The translations under genes and the position numbers were made by a program. 44,375 nt of DNA. It comes from Oceanicaulis sp. BBD 1991-10. Its GTDB lineage: Bacteria > Pseudomonadota > Alphaproteobacteria > Caulobacterales > Maricaulaceae. Numbering within the stretch: position 1 is the stretch's first letter; each line of letters opens with the position of its first letter. This document shows positions 1 to 8,824 of this stretch, one piece after another. The stretch covers positions 1-44,375 of the forward strand of contig LYSW01000017.1 in the NCBI GenBank assembly GCA_001657295.1, read 5' to 3'. The notes beneath the pieces were generated by a model, which saw only the letters and a list, made by a program, of their open reading frames with translations, was not told the origin of the DNA and searched no databases.

Positions 1-1832
1 GCGTGCCGGTGCCGATCTACGCGGAAGACAGCGTCGACCCGGAGAAGGGCACCGGCGTGGTCATGTGCTGCACATTCGGTGATGTCACCGACATCCAGTG
101 GTGGCGCACTCACAAGCTGCCTTTGCGCCTGGTGATCGACCAGGCCGGCAAGATGATCGCCGATCTGCCCATCGGTTCGGAGGACTGGCCGAGCGTGGAC
201 GCGGCTGGCGCGAAAGCGACCATGGAAGCCTTAGCGGGCTTGAAAGCCGCCAAGGCCAAGGACGCGATCCTGGAGCTCCTCAAAGAGAAGGACTTGGTCC
301 TTAAGCAGGAGAAGACCCAACAGGTCATCCCGATCGCGGAGCGCTCCGGCGCGCCGCTGGAGATCATCGTCACGCCGCAATGGTTCATCAAAACGCTCGA
401 ATTCAAGGATCAGATCCTTGAAAAGGCCAATGAGATCACCTGGCGGCCGGCGTATATGAAGCAGCGCCTGGAAAGCTGGGTCGAAGGCCTGAAATGGGAC
501 TGGCTGATCTCCCGCCAGCGCCATTTCGGCGTGCCGATTCCGGTCTGGTATTCCAAGCGCGAGGGCGAAGAGGGCAAGGTCATTTTGCCGTCAAAGGCCG
601 AGCTGCCGGTTGATCCCACGCTCACCCCGCCCGCGGGCTACGCCATGGACGAGGTGATCGGCGAGAAGGACGTGATGGACACCTGGGCGACCTCCTCGGT
701 CAGCCCGCAGCTCAACACGCGCTCGATCAATGAAGACTACGCGCTCGATATCGAAGCGCACCGGCGGCAATTCCCGATGGCGCTTCGCCCGCAGGCCCAT
801 GAGATCATCCGCACCTGGGCCTTCTACACCATCGTCAAGGCGCTCCACCATGAGAACAAGATTCCATGGACGGATATCGCCATCTCCGGATGGTGCCGTG
901 CGGCGGACGGTTCGAAGATGTCCAAGTCCAAAGGCAATGTGGTCGATCCGATCCGCCTGATCGATCAGTACGGCGTCGACCCGGTGCGATTCTGGACCGG
1001 CACGTCCCAGCTGGGCCAGGACACGGTCTTGAGCGAGAACACGCTCAAACAGGGCAAGCGCCTCGTCACCAAGATGTGGAACGCCACCAAGCTGGCGCAT
1101 ATGAGCTTCAGCGCCGCGGCGCAGGCGGGCGCGTTCAGTCCGGCGACGCCGGCGGAAGACATCGCATCGGGCGCCGTCTTTCACCCGCTGGACCGCTGGC
1201 TGCTTGGCCGCCTCGCCGAGACGGTGGATGCGGCCACCGAGGCGTTTGAGGCCTATGAATACGCAGCCGCCCAGCGCGTGATCGAAGACTTCTTCTGGCG
1301 CACTTACTGCGACAATTATCTGGAGATCGTTAAGCGCCGCACCCGGTTTGAGGGCGCGCCGAACGATGAGGAGATGTCGGCCTGCCTCACGCTCTGGCAC
1401 GCCTCCGACGCCATTATCCGGCTCTATGCGCCGTTCACGCCTTATGTCACCGACGCCCTGTTCGACATCCTGCATGGCGAAGGCGAGGCTTCACCGGGCA
1501 CGGTGCACGCGCGCGGCGCCTGGCCGAAGGCGGAGGCGCAGGCCGAGAAAGGCGTGTTCGCCGAAGAGGGCGAAGCCTTCGTTCAGATTCTGGCGGCGGC
1601 CCGCAAGGTGAAGTCGGAAGCCCAGGTCTCCATGAAGACCCCAGCCGCCTCGCTCACCGTGGCCGGAAACGGCGATCTGGCCGATCTGATCGGCCCGACG
1701 GCGGCGGATTTGCTGGCGGTGACGAACGCCGAGACGGCCGCATGCGGTGATGCGCCCGCGGGCGCGGTGTCCGCGGCGTCTCCGGATGAACGCTTTACGG
1801 TGGCGCTGGCGCTGGTCCCCTCCGGGGACTGA
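1..1832 (+). CDS. valS: Valyl-tRNA synthetase, 3' part (runs in from the left edge)
   Basis: Class I aminoacyl-tRNA synthetase that charges tRNA-Val in the cytoplasm. The open frame continues to the left edge, so the GTG at position 3 is internal and the N-terminal HIGH domain is missing. Seen here: the end of the CP1 editing domain (GTGVVMCCTFGD), the catalytic-core signature ISRQRHFGVPIPVW, the DTWATSS segment, KMSKSKGN near fragment residue 304 (ATP binding), and an alpha-helical anticodon-binding domain at about 400-530. The tail ends soon after that and lacks the C-terminal tRNA-arm coiled coil of the usual bacterial enzyme. Together with the CCTFGD-type editing motif this points to the archaeal-like ValRS lineage known from Rickettsia and some other alphaproteobacteria. 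It ends 9 bp from the convergent sensor kinase gene. Confidence 0.96.
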   Translation, partial: VPVPIYAEDSVDPEKGTGVVMCCTFGDVTDIQWWRTHKLPLRLVIDQAGKMIADLPIGSEDWPSVDAAGAKATMEALAGLKAAKAKDAILELLKEKDLVLKQEKTQQVIPIAERSGAPLEIIVTPQWFIKTLEFKDQILEKANEITWRPAYMKQRLESWVEGLKWDWLISRQRHFGVPIPVWYSKREGEEGKVILPSKAELPVDPTLTPPAGYAMDEVIGEKDVMDTWATSSVSPQLNTRSINEDYALDIEAHRRQFPMALRPQAHEIIRTWAFYTIVKALHHENKIPWTDIAISGWCRAADGSKMSKSKGNVVDPIRLIDQYGVDPVRFWTGTSQLGQDTVLSENTLKQGKRLVTKMWNATKLAHMSFSAAAQAGAFSPATPAEDIASGAVFHPLDRWLLGRLAETVDAATEAFEAYEYAAAQRVIEDFFWRTYCDNYLEIVKRRTRFEGAPNDEEMSACLTLWHASDAIIRLYAPFTPYVTDALFDILHGEGEASPGTVHARGAWPKAEAQAEKGVFAEEGEAFVQILAAARKVKSEAQVSMKTPAASLTVAGNGDLADLIGPTAADLLAVTNAETAACGDAPAGAVSAASPDERFTVALALVPSGD

Positions 1833-1841
1833 GCCAGGCCG

Positions 1842-3710
1842 CTAGGCCGCCGGCACGGTGAAACAGAAGCGCGCGCCTAGGCCGGGCGCGCTGTCGACCC
1901 AGATTCGCCCGCCCATGCGTTCAGCCGCCTGCTGGCAGATCGCCAGACCGATGCCGGTGCCGGAATACGCCTCCCGGCCATGCAGGCGGGAAAACGGAGC
2001 GAATATCTTCTCGGAAAACTGCGGATCGATGCCGATTCCGTCGTCGGCGACACAGATTTCAATGAACCCGTTTTCCAGTTCGCGCGCCGATAAGGTGATC
2101 CGGACGCCCGCCTGCTTGCGATATTTCAAGGCGTTGGAGATCAGATTCAAAAACAGGGCGCGCAGCAGGCCGCGGTCGCCCCGCACCATGGGCAGCGCGC
2201 ACAGATCGATGCGCGCTTGCGCCTCGGTGATGCGAAGGTCCAGTTCGCCGAGCACGGCGTCGACGAGCGAGCCAAGCTCGACCGCTTCGGTCTCCAATGC
2301 GCGATTGGACGCCCGCGAATAGGCCAGAAGGTCGTCGATGAGATGCCGCATGCGTCCTGCGGCGTCGATCAGGAATTCAAGCGCCTGATCGGATTCTTCG
2401 CCCAAACCGTCCGCGTGCCGGCGCTGCAACAGGCTGGCGAAGGCGGAGATCTTGCGCAACGGCTCCTGGAGATCATGGGACGCCACGGTGGCGAAACGGT
2501 TGAGTTCGCGGTTTGAGCGCTCCAGGGCTTCGGCGTGCGCTTCGATATCCTGGCGGGCCTGGGTCAGGGTCGTCACGTCGGAGAACACGCCATGAGCGGC
2601 CACGGGGTCTCCGTCGGCGCCCCGTTCGATGAAGGCTGACAAGCGCAACTCCAGCCTTTCGCCCGATGCGGTGAAGGAGACGATCGGCTCATTCTCAACG
2701 ACGCCGCGTTCGAAGGCGCGCGGGATGATGTCGGATTTCACCCGCTCGGCGCTTTCTTCATCCATGAACGCCCAGCCTGGAAGGCCGATCACGTCCTCGC
2801 GCACGCGGCCCATGCGCTGAAGCCAGTAATCGCTGACCATGGTGGTCAGACCGTCTGCGTTGATGGAATGCAGCAAGGCGGGCATGGAGTGATAAATCGA
2901 TTCAAACCGCGCCTGCTCCTCTGTCAGAGCCTGCGCGAAACGGCGTTCCGCATCGATGTCCAAAATCACCCCCGCCGCGCGCAGGGGCGCCCCTTCCAGC
3001 GTGTGCGAGATGACCCGGCCCATGGTGCGCACCCAGCGCGGACCCTCCGGCGCCATCATTCTCACATCCATGGGCTGGACCGGCCGGCCCTCGCGCAGGC
3101 GCAGATGAGCCGCCCGCATGACGGCCTGATCTTCCGGGAAAGTAACGGCTCGCCAGTCTTCCGCTTCGACGGAGGTGGCGTCTCGTGACCGCCCCATCCA
3201 GTCGAGAATCTTGCCATGGGCGGCCTGGTCGCCGGTCAGGAAATCATAGGTCCAGATGCCCACCATGCCGGCTTCGACGCCATCGGCCAGCTGCCGTTCG
3301 CGCACCAGGCCGCGCTGTTCGGCTTCGCGCTGCTCCCCGAGCTCGTAAATAAAGCCGGTCAGAACAGGGCCCCGCCCAACCTCGCCCGCCGGCGCGCCCC
3401 CGCGCAGGGCTAGCCAGACCAGCTCGCCGTCTTCCGCGCGCACCCGGTAGGCGACATCGGTGAAGCGGTCGGCGTCCAGCGCCCGGGTGGCGGCGTCCAT
3501 GATCGGATGATCGTCCGCGCACACGCGGGCGCGCCAGTCCGCGATTTCGAACACGGCCGCCGATCCGGGCAATCCCAGCCGGGCGACGACATCGCCCGTC
3601 AGGATCAGGCGCCGTTCATCCAGATCGTACCGCCAAAGGCTGACCCGTGCGGCCTCGGCCGCCTCCAGGAAGGCCGGGTCGAAACCGTTTGAAGGTTCAG
3701 GCTCGGACAT
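1842..3710 (-). CDS. PAS-domain sensor histidine kinase
   Basis: Predicted cytoplasmic sensor kinase of 622 aa. The start ATG at 3710 is chosen because AGAGG lies about 8 nt upstream; the frame stays open 23 codons further without a better site. Three PAS-like segments cover roughly residues 20-120, 130-260 and 270-400. HisKA follows with SHDLQEPLRK (phospho-acceptor His near 411, the phytochrome/cyanobacterial style of H-box). The HATPase domain has NLISNALKYRK (N box), VADDGIGI (G1) and GTGIGLAI (G2), ending at FCFTVP. No transmembrane segment is visible, so the signal is probably intracellular or bound by PAS. No response regulator lies next to it, so it is an orphan; the input and target are unknown. 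Confidence 0.9.
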   Translation of the reverse strand: MSEPEPSNGFDPAFLEAAEAARVSLWRYDLDERRLILTGDVVARLGLPGSAAVFEIADWRARVCADDHPIMDAATRALDADRFTDVAYRVRAEDGELVWLALRGGAPAGEVGRGPVLTGFIYELGEQREAEQRGLVRERQLADGVEAGMVGIWTYDFLTGDQAAHGKILDWMGRSRDATSVEAEDWRAVTFPEDQAVMRAAHLRLREGRPVQPMDVRMMAPEGPRWVRTMGRVISHTLEGAPLRAAGVILDIDAERRFAQALTEEQARFESIYHSMPALLHSINADGLTTMVSDYWLQRMGRVREDVIGLPGWAFMDEESAERVKSDIIPRAFERGVVENEPIVSFTASGERLELRLSAFIERGADGDPVAAHGVFSDVTTLTQARQDIEAHAEALERSNRELNRFATVASHDLQEPLRKISAFASLLQRRHADGLGEESDQALEFLIDAAGRMRHLIDDLLAYSRASNRALETEAVELGSLVDAVLGELDLRITEAQARIDLCALPMVRGDRGLLRALFLNLISNALKYRKQAGVRITLSARELENGFIEICVADDGIGIDPQFSEKIFAPFSRLHGREAYSGTGIGLAICQQAAERMGGRIWVDSAPGLGARFCFTVPAA

Positions 3711-3860
3711 GGGCAGGCCTCTGACAAGGCGAATCGCGGCGCTGAACCTAGCACATATGCGCCTGGGCGCCCTGACCACTGGTATCGCCGGGCAGGCCCG
3801 CTATCCTGCGCGCCGCATGGCCGCTGGCCGAACCGACCGTATTGACGAGGGAAGACCGCA

Positions 3861-5723
3861 TTGACCGATAGCGCCGCACCGATTTTCCAGGTCGAGAATC
3901 TGAATGTTCGGTTCGACACCCCTGACGGCGAAGTCCACGCCGTTCGCGGGATCAGCCTCGAGATCAAGCCGGGTGAATGCCTCGCGGTGGTCGGCGAATC
4001 CGGCTCGGGCAAAAGCCAGACCTTCCTGGCGGCGATGGGGCTTTTGGCCTCCAACGGCAAGGCGGAAGGCTCGATCCGTTATGCCGGTGAGGAGATCTTG
4101 AACCTGCCGCCGAAAAAGCTGAATGCGGTGCGCGGCAAGTCCATGACCATGATCTTCCAGGATCCGCTCACTTCGCTGACGCCGCATATGAAGGTCGGCG
4201 ACCAGCTCAAGGAAGTCCTGGACGTCCACCTGGGCCTGAAGGGTGAAGCCGCCGAGCAGCGCTGCGTGGACTGGCTGGAGCGGGTGCGCATCCCGGAAGC
4301 CCGCCGCCGTCTGAAGCAATTCCCGCACGAATTGTCCGGCGGCATGCGCCAGCGCGTCATGATTGCCATGGCGATGCTGTGCGAGCCCGATCTGCTGATC
4401 GCTGACGAGCCGACCACGGCGCTGGACGTGACCGTCCAGGCCCAGGTGCTCGACATCATGGACGAGCTCAAGAGCGAGATCGGCGCCGCGATCGCTTTGA
4501 TCACCCATGATATGGGCGTGGTCGCCCGCATGGCGGACCGCGTCGAGGTGATGAAGCACGGCGAATACGTCGAGGGCGGCGACGTTTACGACATCTTCAA
4601 ATCGCCCAAACACGACTATACCAAGATGCTTCTGGATGCGATGCCGCGCATCGACCAGCCCGACAAGCCGGGCCATGAAACCTTGCCGCCGCGCCAGGTG
4701 GAGGGCGCCGACGAGCCCATCCTGGTCGGTGACGACGTGAAGGTTCACTTCCCGGTCGCCGTCTCGGGCGGGCTGTGGCCGACGCGCAAGCCGCTGAAAG
4801 CGGTCGACGGCGTCAGCTTCGAGCTGAAAAAAGGTGAGACGCTGGGCATTGTCGGCGAGTCCGGCTGCGGCAAGTCCACGCTGGCGCGGGCCGTCCTGCG
4901 CCTGGTGCCCGCCACCGCCGGCGCCGTCAGCTGGATCGGCAAGGATTTGCTGGCCATGGGCTCGCGCGAAATGCGCAAGTCGCGCGAGGATTTGCAGATC
5001 GTCTTTCAGGACCCGCTCGCCTCGCTCAACCCCCGCATGACGATCGGGGCTTCGATCGCCGAGCCGATGCTCACCTTTCGCAAGTCCATGCGATCAGCCG
5101 AGCGGGAGGCGGAGGTGAAGGCCATGATGGCGCGGGTCGGGCTCGATCCGAACATGATCAACCGCTATCCGCACGAATTGTCCGGTGGTCAGAACCAGCG
5201 CGTCGGCATCGCCCGGGCGATGATCCTCAAACCCAAGCTGGTCATCTGCGACGAAGCGGTCAGCGCCTTGGACGTGTCGATCCAGGCCCAGATCATCGAG
5301 CTCCTGATCGGGCTTCAGAAAGATTTCGGCCTGTCGATGATGTTCATCTCCCACGACCTTTCGGTGGTGCGCGAAATCTCCCACCGCGTGATGGTGCTCT
5401 ATCTGGGCCGTATCGTGGAGATGGCCGATCGCGACGCGATCTATGAGGACGCCCGCCACCCCTATACCAAAGCCTTGATCAGCGCGGTGCCGATCCCGGA
5501 TCCTGAAGTTGAGAAGACGCGCGCGCGCCTGAAGCTGTCCGGCGACCTGCCCAGCCCGATGGACAGCCGGGCGCAGCTCCGCTTTCTGAAGTCGAAGCTG
5601 ATCGATGATCCCGATGCGGAGCAGTACCGCCCCCGGCTGATCGAAGTGGCGCCCGGCCATTGGGTGGCGGAGCATGATCCCGTCGAGGCCGTGCTTGAAT
5701 CCGGCCAAACCGAGCCGGCCTGA
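3861..5723 (+). CDS. Peptide-type ABC transporter ATPase with two fused nucleotide-binding domains (YejF/DppDF-like)
   Basis: 620-aa protein that energises import of small peptides or similar solutes. The start is TTG at 3861, supported by GAGGGAAG about 8 nt upstream. NBD1: Walker A GESGSGKS near residue 45, signature LSGGMRQR near 159, Walker B LLIADEPTTALDV near 178. NBD2: Walker A GESGCGKS near 331, signature LSGGQNQR near 440, and Walker B ICDEAVSALDV near 459, where Ala replaces the usual Pro. Each half carries the HxYTK C-terminal segment of oligopeptide ATPases (HDYTKMLLDAMP, HPYTKALISAVP). The fused arrangement matches YejF. No permease or binding protein is within reach on either side, so its partners must be elsewhere. 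It is divergent from the sensor kinase with 150 bp between. Confidence 0.93.
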   Translation: MTDSAAPIFQVENLNVRFDTPDGEVHAVRGISLEIKPGECLAVVGESGSGKSQTFLAAMGLLASNGKAEGSIRYAGEEILNLPPKKLNAVRGKSMTMIFQDPLTSLTPHMKVGDQLKEVLDVHLGLKGEAAEQRCVDWLERVRIPEARRRLKQFPHELSGGMRQRVMIAMAMLCEPDLLIADEPTTALDVTVQAQVLDIMDELKSEIGAAIALITHDMGVVARMADRVEVMKHGEYVEGGDVYDIFKSPKHDYTKMLLDAMPRIDQPDKPGHETLPPRQVEGADEPILVGDDVKVHFPVAVSGGLWPTRKPLKAVDGVSFELKKGETLGIVGESGCGKSTLARAVLRLVPATAGAVSWIGKDLLAMGSREMRKSREDLQIVFQDPLASLNPRMTIGASIAEPMLTFRKSMRSAEREAEVKAMMARVGLDPNMINRYPHELSGGQNQRVGIARAMILKPKLVICDEAVSALDVSIQAQIIELLIGLQKDFGLSMMFISHDLSVVREISHRVMVLYLGRIVEMADRDAIYEDARHPYTKALISAVPIPDPEVEKTRARLKLSGDLPSPMDSRAQLRFLKSKLIDDPDAEQYRPRLIEVAPGHWVAEHDPVEAVLESGQTEPA

Positions 5724-5829
5724 CATGGACGCAGCCTGACCAAGGGCTAACGCGAGTTTCATTTGCTCCCCGGCGCCGCTTGACTATCTTCTGCGGCTGT
5801 TACGCCCGCTTCCGGTGCGAGGACCCTCC

Positions 5830-8757
5830 ATGAACGCTCAACCTCGTCTCAAACTCTTCGGCGCCGCGCTTGCGGCCTTCGCGGTCTGGGCGTGTTCGCC
5901 CGGCGAGGAACCGCGTGGTCACGGCGACGATCAGGCGCTGCGGGCGGCTTTTGAGGCGGCGGCATTCCCGCATGAAGTCAGCGATATCCCGGCCGATTCC
6001 GGCGTGCGCTACGGGGTCCTGTCCAACGGGATGCGCTACGCGATAATGGAGAATGACACGCCGTCGGGGACAGCGGCCCTGCGGCTCGTCTTCAATGTCG
6101 GCTCGCTGGCCGAGGACGAGGACCAGCGCGGCCTCGCTCATTTCGTCGAGCACATGGCGTTCAACGGCACGACGAATGTTCCGGAAGGCGAAATGGTCTC
6201 GCTGCTCGAGCGTTATGGCCTGGCGTTCGGTCCGGACACCAACGCCTTCACCAGCCGCGAGCTTGTCGGGTATCAGCTCGACCTGCCGTCGACCGAAGCC
6301 CAGGTGATCGATGTCGGTCTGTTCTTGATGCGCGAGACGGCGTCCGAAATCGTCTTCGACGCGGGCGCGATCGATCGCGAGCGCGGCATCATCATGGGCG
6401 AAATGCGCTTTCGCGATACGCCTGTCGCGCGTTATTTCGAAGCCTTCTATGGCTTCCACTATCCCGACACGCTGATCACGGAGCGCAATCCGATCGGCGT
6501 CGCCGAGGTGATTGAGAACGCCGGCCCGGAGCCGTTCGAGCGTTACTATCGCGATTTCTACACCCCGGAACGCGCCATGCTTGTGGTGGTGGGTGATGTC
6601 GACGCCGATGACATCGAAACGAAGATCCGTGACGGCTTTCCTTTCTCCACCCCGGAGCTGGACGTCACCTTCTCGGAGGGCTTCTCCACCTGGGAGCAGC
6701 CGGACCCGGCGCGCACGCCGCCGGATATCGGCTGGGTGTCGGAATCAGAAGCCAGCGCGTTCGGGTATTTCCATGATCCGGACGTCTTCACGATCATCAA
6801 TGTCGATGTGATCGCTCCGGGTCCGGCGGAACTGGACACCCGCGCCGGCCGTCTCGCCAATTTAAAGCGACAGCTGGGCAATGCGATCGTGCAGCGCCGC
6901 ATTCAGAGCCGGATCAATCGCGGCGATTCAGCCCTTGTGCAGGCCAATCTCAGCTATTCGAACGAGTTTTCGTTGGCCAATCGGGCCGGCATGCTGGGCG
7001 TCGCCACCCCTGATCGCTGGCGTGAAGGCGTGGCGGTGCTGGAGAACGAGCTGCGCCGGGCTCTGGAATACGGCTTCACCCAGTCCGAGCTCAACGAGCA
7101 GCTGGCCAATCTGCGCACCGCGCTGCGCAATGGCGTCGATCAGGCCGATACGCGCGATTCCACGGCGCTGGCCGATGGAATCTGGGGCGCCTGGATGGAA
7201 GACACGGTCTTCGTCCACCCGGATTTTGCGCTGGAATGGTTTGAGTCCGTTGAGGCCGAGCTCACCGTTGAAGCGATTGAGTACGCCTTCAAGAAGATCT
7301 GGAAGGCTGCGCCGGCGCGCGTCTTCGTTGCGCTGAACGAAGAGTTTGAGGATGGGTCTGCGGCGGTCCGTGAAGCCTGGCTGTCGGCCTCGGCCGAACC
7401 GGTCCAGGCGCCGGAGGATTATGCCGACGAGACCTTTGCCTACACTGATTTCGGCGCGCCTGGCGCGGTCGTAAGCGAAACTGTCATCGAGGATTTGAAT
7501 CTCACTCAAGTCGTCTTTGAGAACGGCGTGCGGCTGACGGTGAAGCCCACCGATTTTGAAGACGGAGTCATCCGCGTGCGCGTGGATTTCGGCGCTGGCG
7601 ACCTCACCCCGCAACCCACGCCGGCCGCCGGCTCGATCCTCGGCGCCGCGTTCGGCGGCGGCGGGCTGGAGGCCCATGACCGCGACGCCCTGCAGCGCCT
7701 CTTCGCGGGCCGTTCGGTGGGCTATGGCGTCGGCGTCGCCGACGACAGCTTCTTCTTCGGCAACGCCACCACGCCGACCGATTTCGAGCTTCAAATGCAG
7801 GTGCTGGCGGCCTTCATGACCGCGCCGGGCTGGCGCGACGACGGGCTGAACCAGTTCCGCGGCATCGCCGAGGAGGTGCGCCGCGGCCAGAATGCTCAGG
7901 CGGTTCAGGTCGCCACGAACCGGGTCAGCCGCATGCTGCGCAGCGGCGACCCGCGCTGGGGCTTCCCCACCCGCGAGGAGGTCGCCGCCTTCACCATGGA
8001 TCATGCGCGCGCGCTCCTCGAGCCCGCCCTGCAAGGCGCTCCGGTCGAAATCACGCTGGTCGGCGATGTCACCGTTGATCGCGCCGTCGAGGTGGTCGCA
8101 GCGACGTTCGGCGCCCTGCCGCCGCGCGATGAGAGCTGGCCTGAGTACGAAGACAACGCTCAAGTCGCGTTTCCGGCCGCGACGGCCGACGCCGAGATCG
8201 TCCGCTTCAACGGCGAGCCGGATCAGGCGATGGCGAATATCTATTACCCTGCAGGGGATGCGAAGGACGCCGAGCGCCGTGTCGGTCTCGCTTTGATGCG
8301 CGCGGTCTATGACCTCAAGGCCACCGATCGCTTCCGGGAGGAGGAAGGCGCGACTTACTCCGCCATCGTCTCGGGCCAGTTCTCGCGCGTCTTCGACGAG
8401 TATGGATTTTTGTGGGTCGGCCTTGATGTGACCCGCACGGACGTGCCGGCCATGTACGGCATCGCAGACGAGATCGCCGTGGCGATGGCCGCCGGCGAAA
8501 TCAGCGAGGATGAGCTGCAGCGCGCCCGGCAGCCGATTCTGGAGAGTCTGGAAGAAAGCCTGGAGCGCAACGCCTATTGGGTGAACGCCCTGGCGCGCTC
8601 GCAGAGCGATCCGGACCGGCTGGAGGACATCCGCACCGTGAGGGCGCGTTATGAAGCCGTCACCGTAAACGACATCACCGCGCTGGCGGCCGAGGTCCTT
8701 GATCCCGACGCCGCCTACCGGGTCACGATTCTGGCCGAAGGCGCAGACGCGCCCTAG
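5830..8757 (+). CDS. M16-family zinc metalloprotease (insulinase/pitrilysin-like), probable lipoprotein
   Basis: 975-aa two-lobed M16 peptidase. ATG at 5830 follows GAGGA at 8 nt. The N-terminus has a hydrophobic stretch ending AVWAC at about residue 22, a somewhat irregular lipobox, so it is probably exported and membrane-anchored. The inverted zinc motif HFVEH (within RGLAHFVEHMAFNG, about residues 103-107) is intact, and the distal Glu is probably in ERGIIMGEMRF near 183. Further M16 domains extend through the second half, where no HxxEH is seen, as expected for the non-catalytic lobe. It is followed after 67 bp by the S9 peptidase gene in the same direction. The likely role is degradation of peptides at the cell envelope. 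Confidence 0.93.
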   Translation: MNAQPRLKLFGAALAAFAVWACSPGEEPRGHGDDQALRAAFEAAAFPHEVSDIPADSGVRYGVLSNGMRYAIMENDTPSGTAALRLVFNVGSLAEDEDQRGLAHFVEHMAFNGTTNVPEGEMVSLLERYGLAFGPDTNAFTSRELVGYQLDLPSTEAQVIDVGLFLMRETASEIVFDAGAIDRERGIIMGEMRFRDTPVARYFEAFYGFHYPDTLITERNPIGVAEVIENAGPEPFERYYRDFYTPERAMLVVVGDVDADDIETKIRDGFPFSTPELDVTFSEGFSTWEQPDPARTPPDIGWVSESEASAFGYFHDPDVFTIINVDVIAPGPAELDTRAGRLANLKRQLGNAIVQRRIQSRINRGDSALVQANLSYSNEFSLANRAGMLGVATPDRWREGVAVLENELRRALEYGFTQSELNEQLANLRTALRNGVDQADTRDSTALADGIWGAWMEDTVFVHPDFALEWFESVEAELTVEAIEYAFKKIWKAAPARVFVALNEEFEDGSAAVREAWLSASAEPVQAPEDYADETFAYTDFGAPGAVVSETVIEDLNLTQVVFENGVRLTVKPTDFEDGVIRVRVDFGAGDLTPQPTPAAGSILGAAFGGGGLEAHDRDALQRLFAGRSVGYGVGVADDSFFFGNATTPTDFELQMQVLAAFMTAPGWRDDGLNQFRGIAEEVRRGQNAQAVQVATNRVSRMLRSGDPRWGFPTREEVAAFTMDHARALLEPALQGAPVEITLVGDVTVDRAVEVVAATFGALPPRDESWPEYEDNAQVAFPAATADAEIVRFNGEPDQAMANIYYPAGDAKDAERRVGLALMRAVYDLKATDRFREEEGATYSAIVSGQFSRVFDEYGFLWVGLDVTRTDVPAMYGIADEIAVAMAAGEISEDELQRARQPILESLEESLERNAYWVNALARSQSDPDRLEDIRTVRARYEAVTVNDITALAAEVLDPDAAYRVTILAEGADAP

Positions 8758-8773
8758 CCGGACCGAAGCTGGA

Positions 8774-8793
8774 GCCCGCCAGCAAGAGCGGGC
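8774..8793 (+). terminator. Hairpin between the M16 and S9 peptidase genes
   Basis: GCCCGC and GCGGGC form a 6-bp G+C stem around an 8-nt loop, 17 bp after the M16 stop. There is no T tract, so it is more likely an attenuating or mRNA-stabilising hairpin than a strong terminator. Confidence 0.35.
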
Positions 8794-8824
8794 CCGGCGA
8801 TCACTGTCACGAGAGGAGACACCC

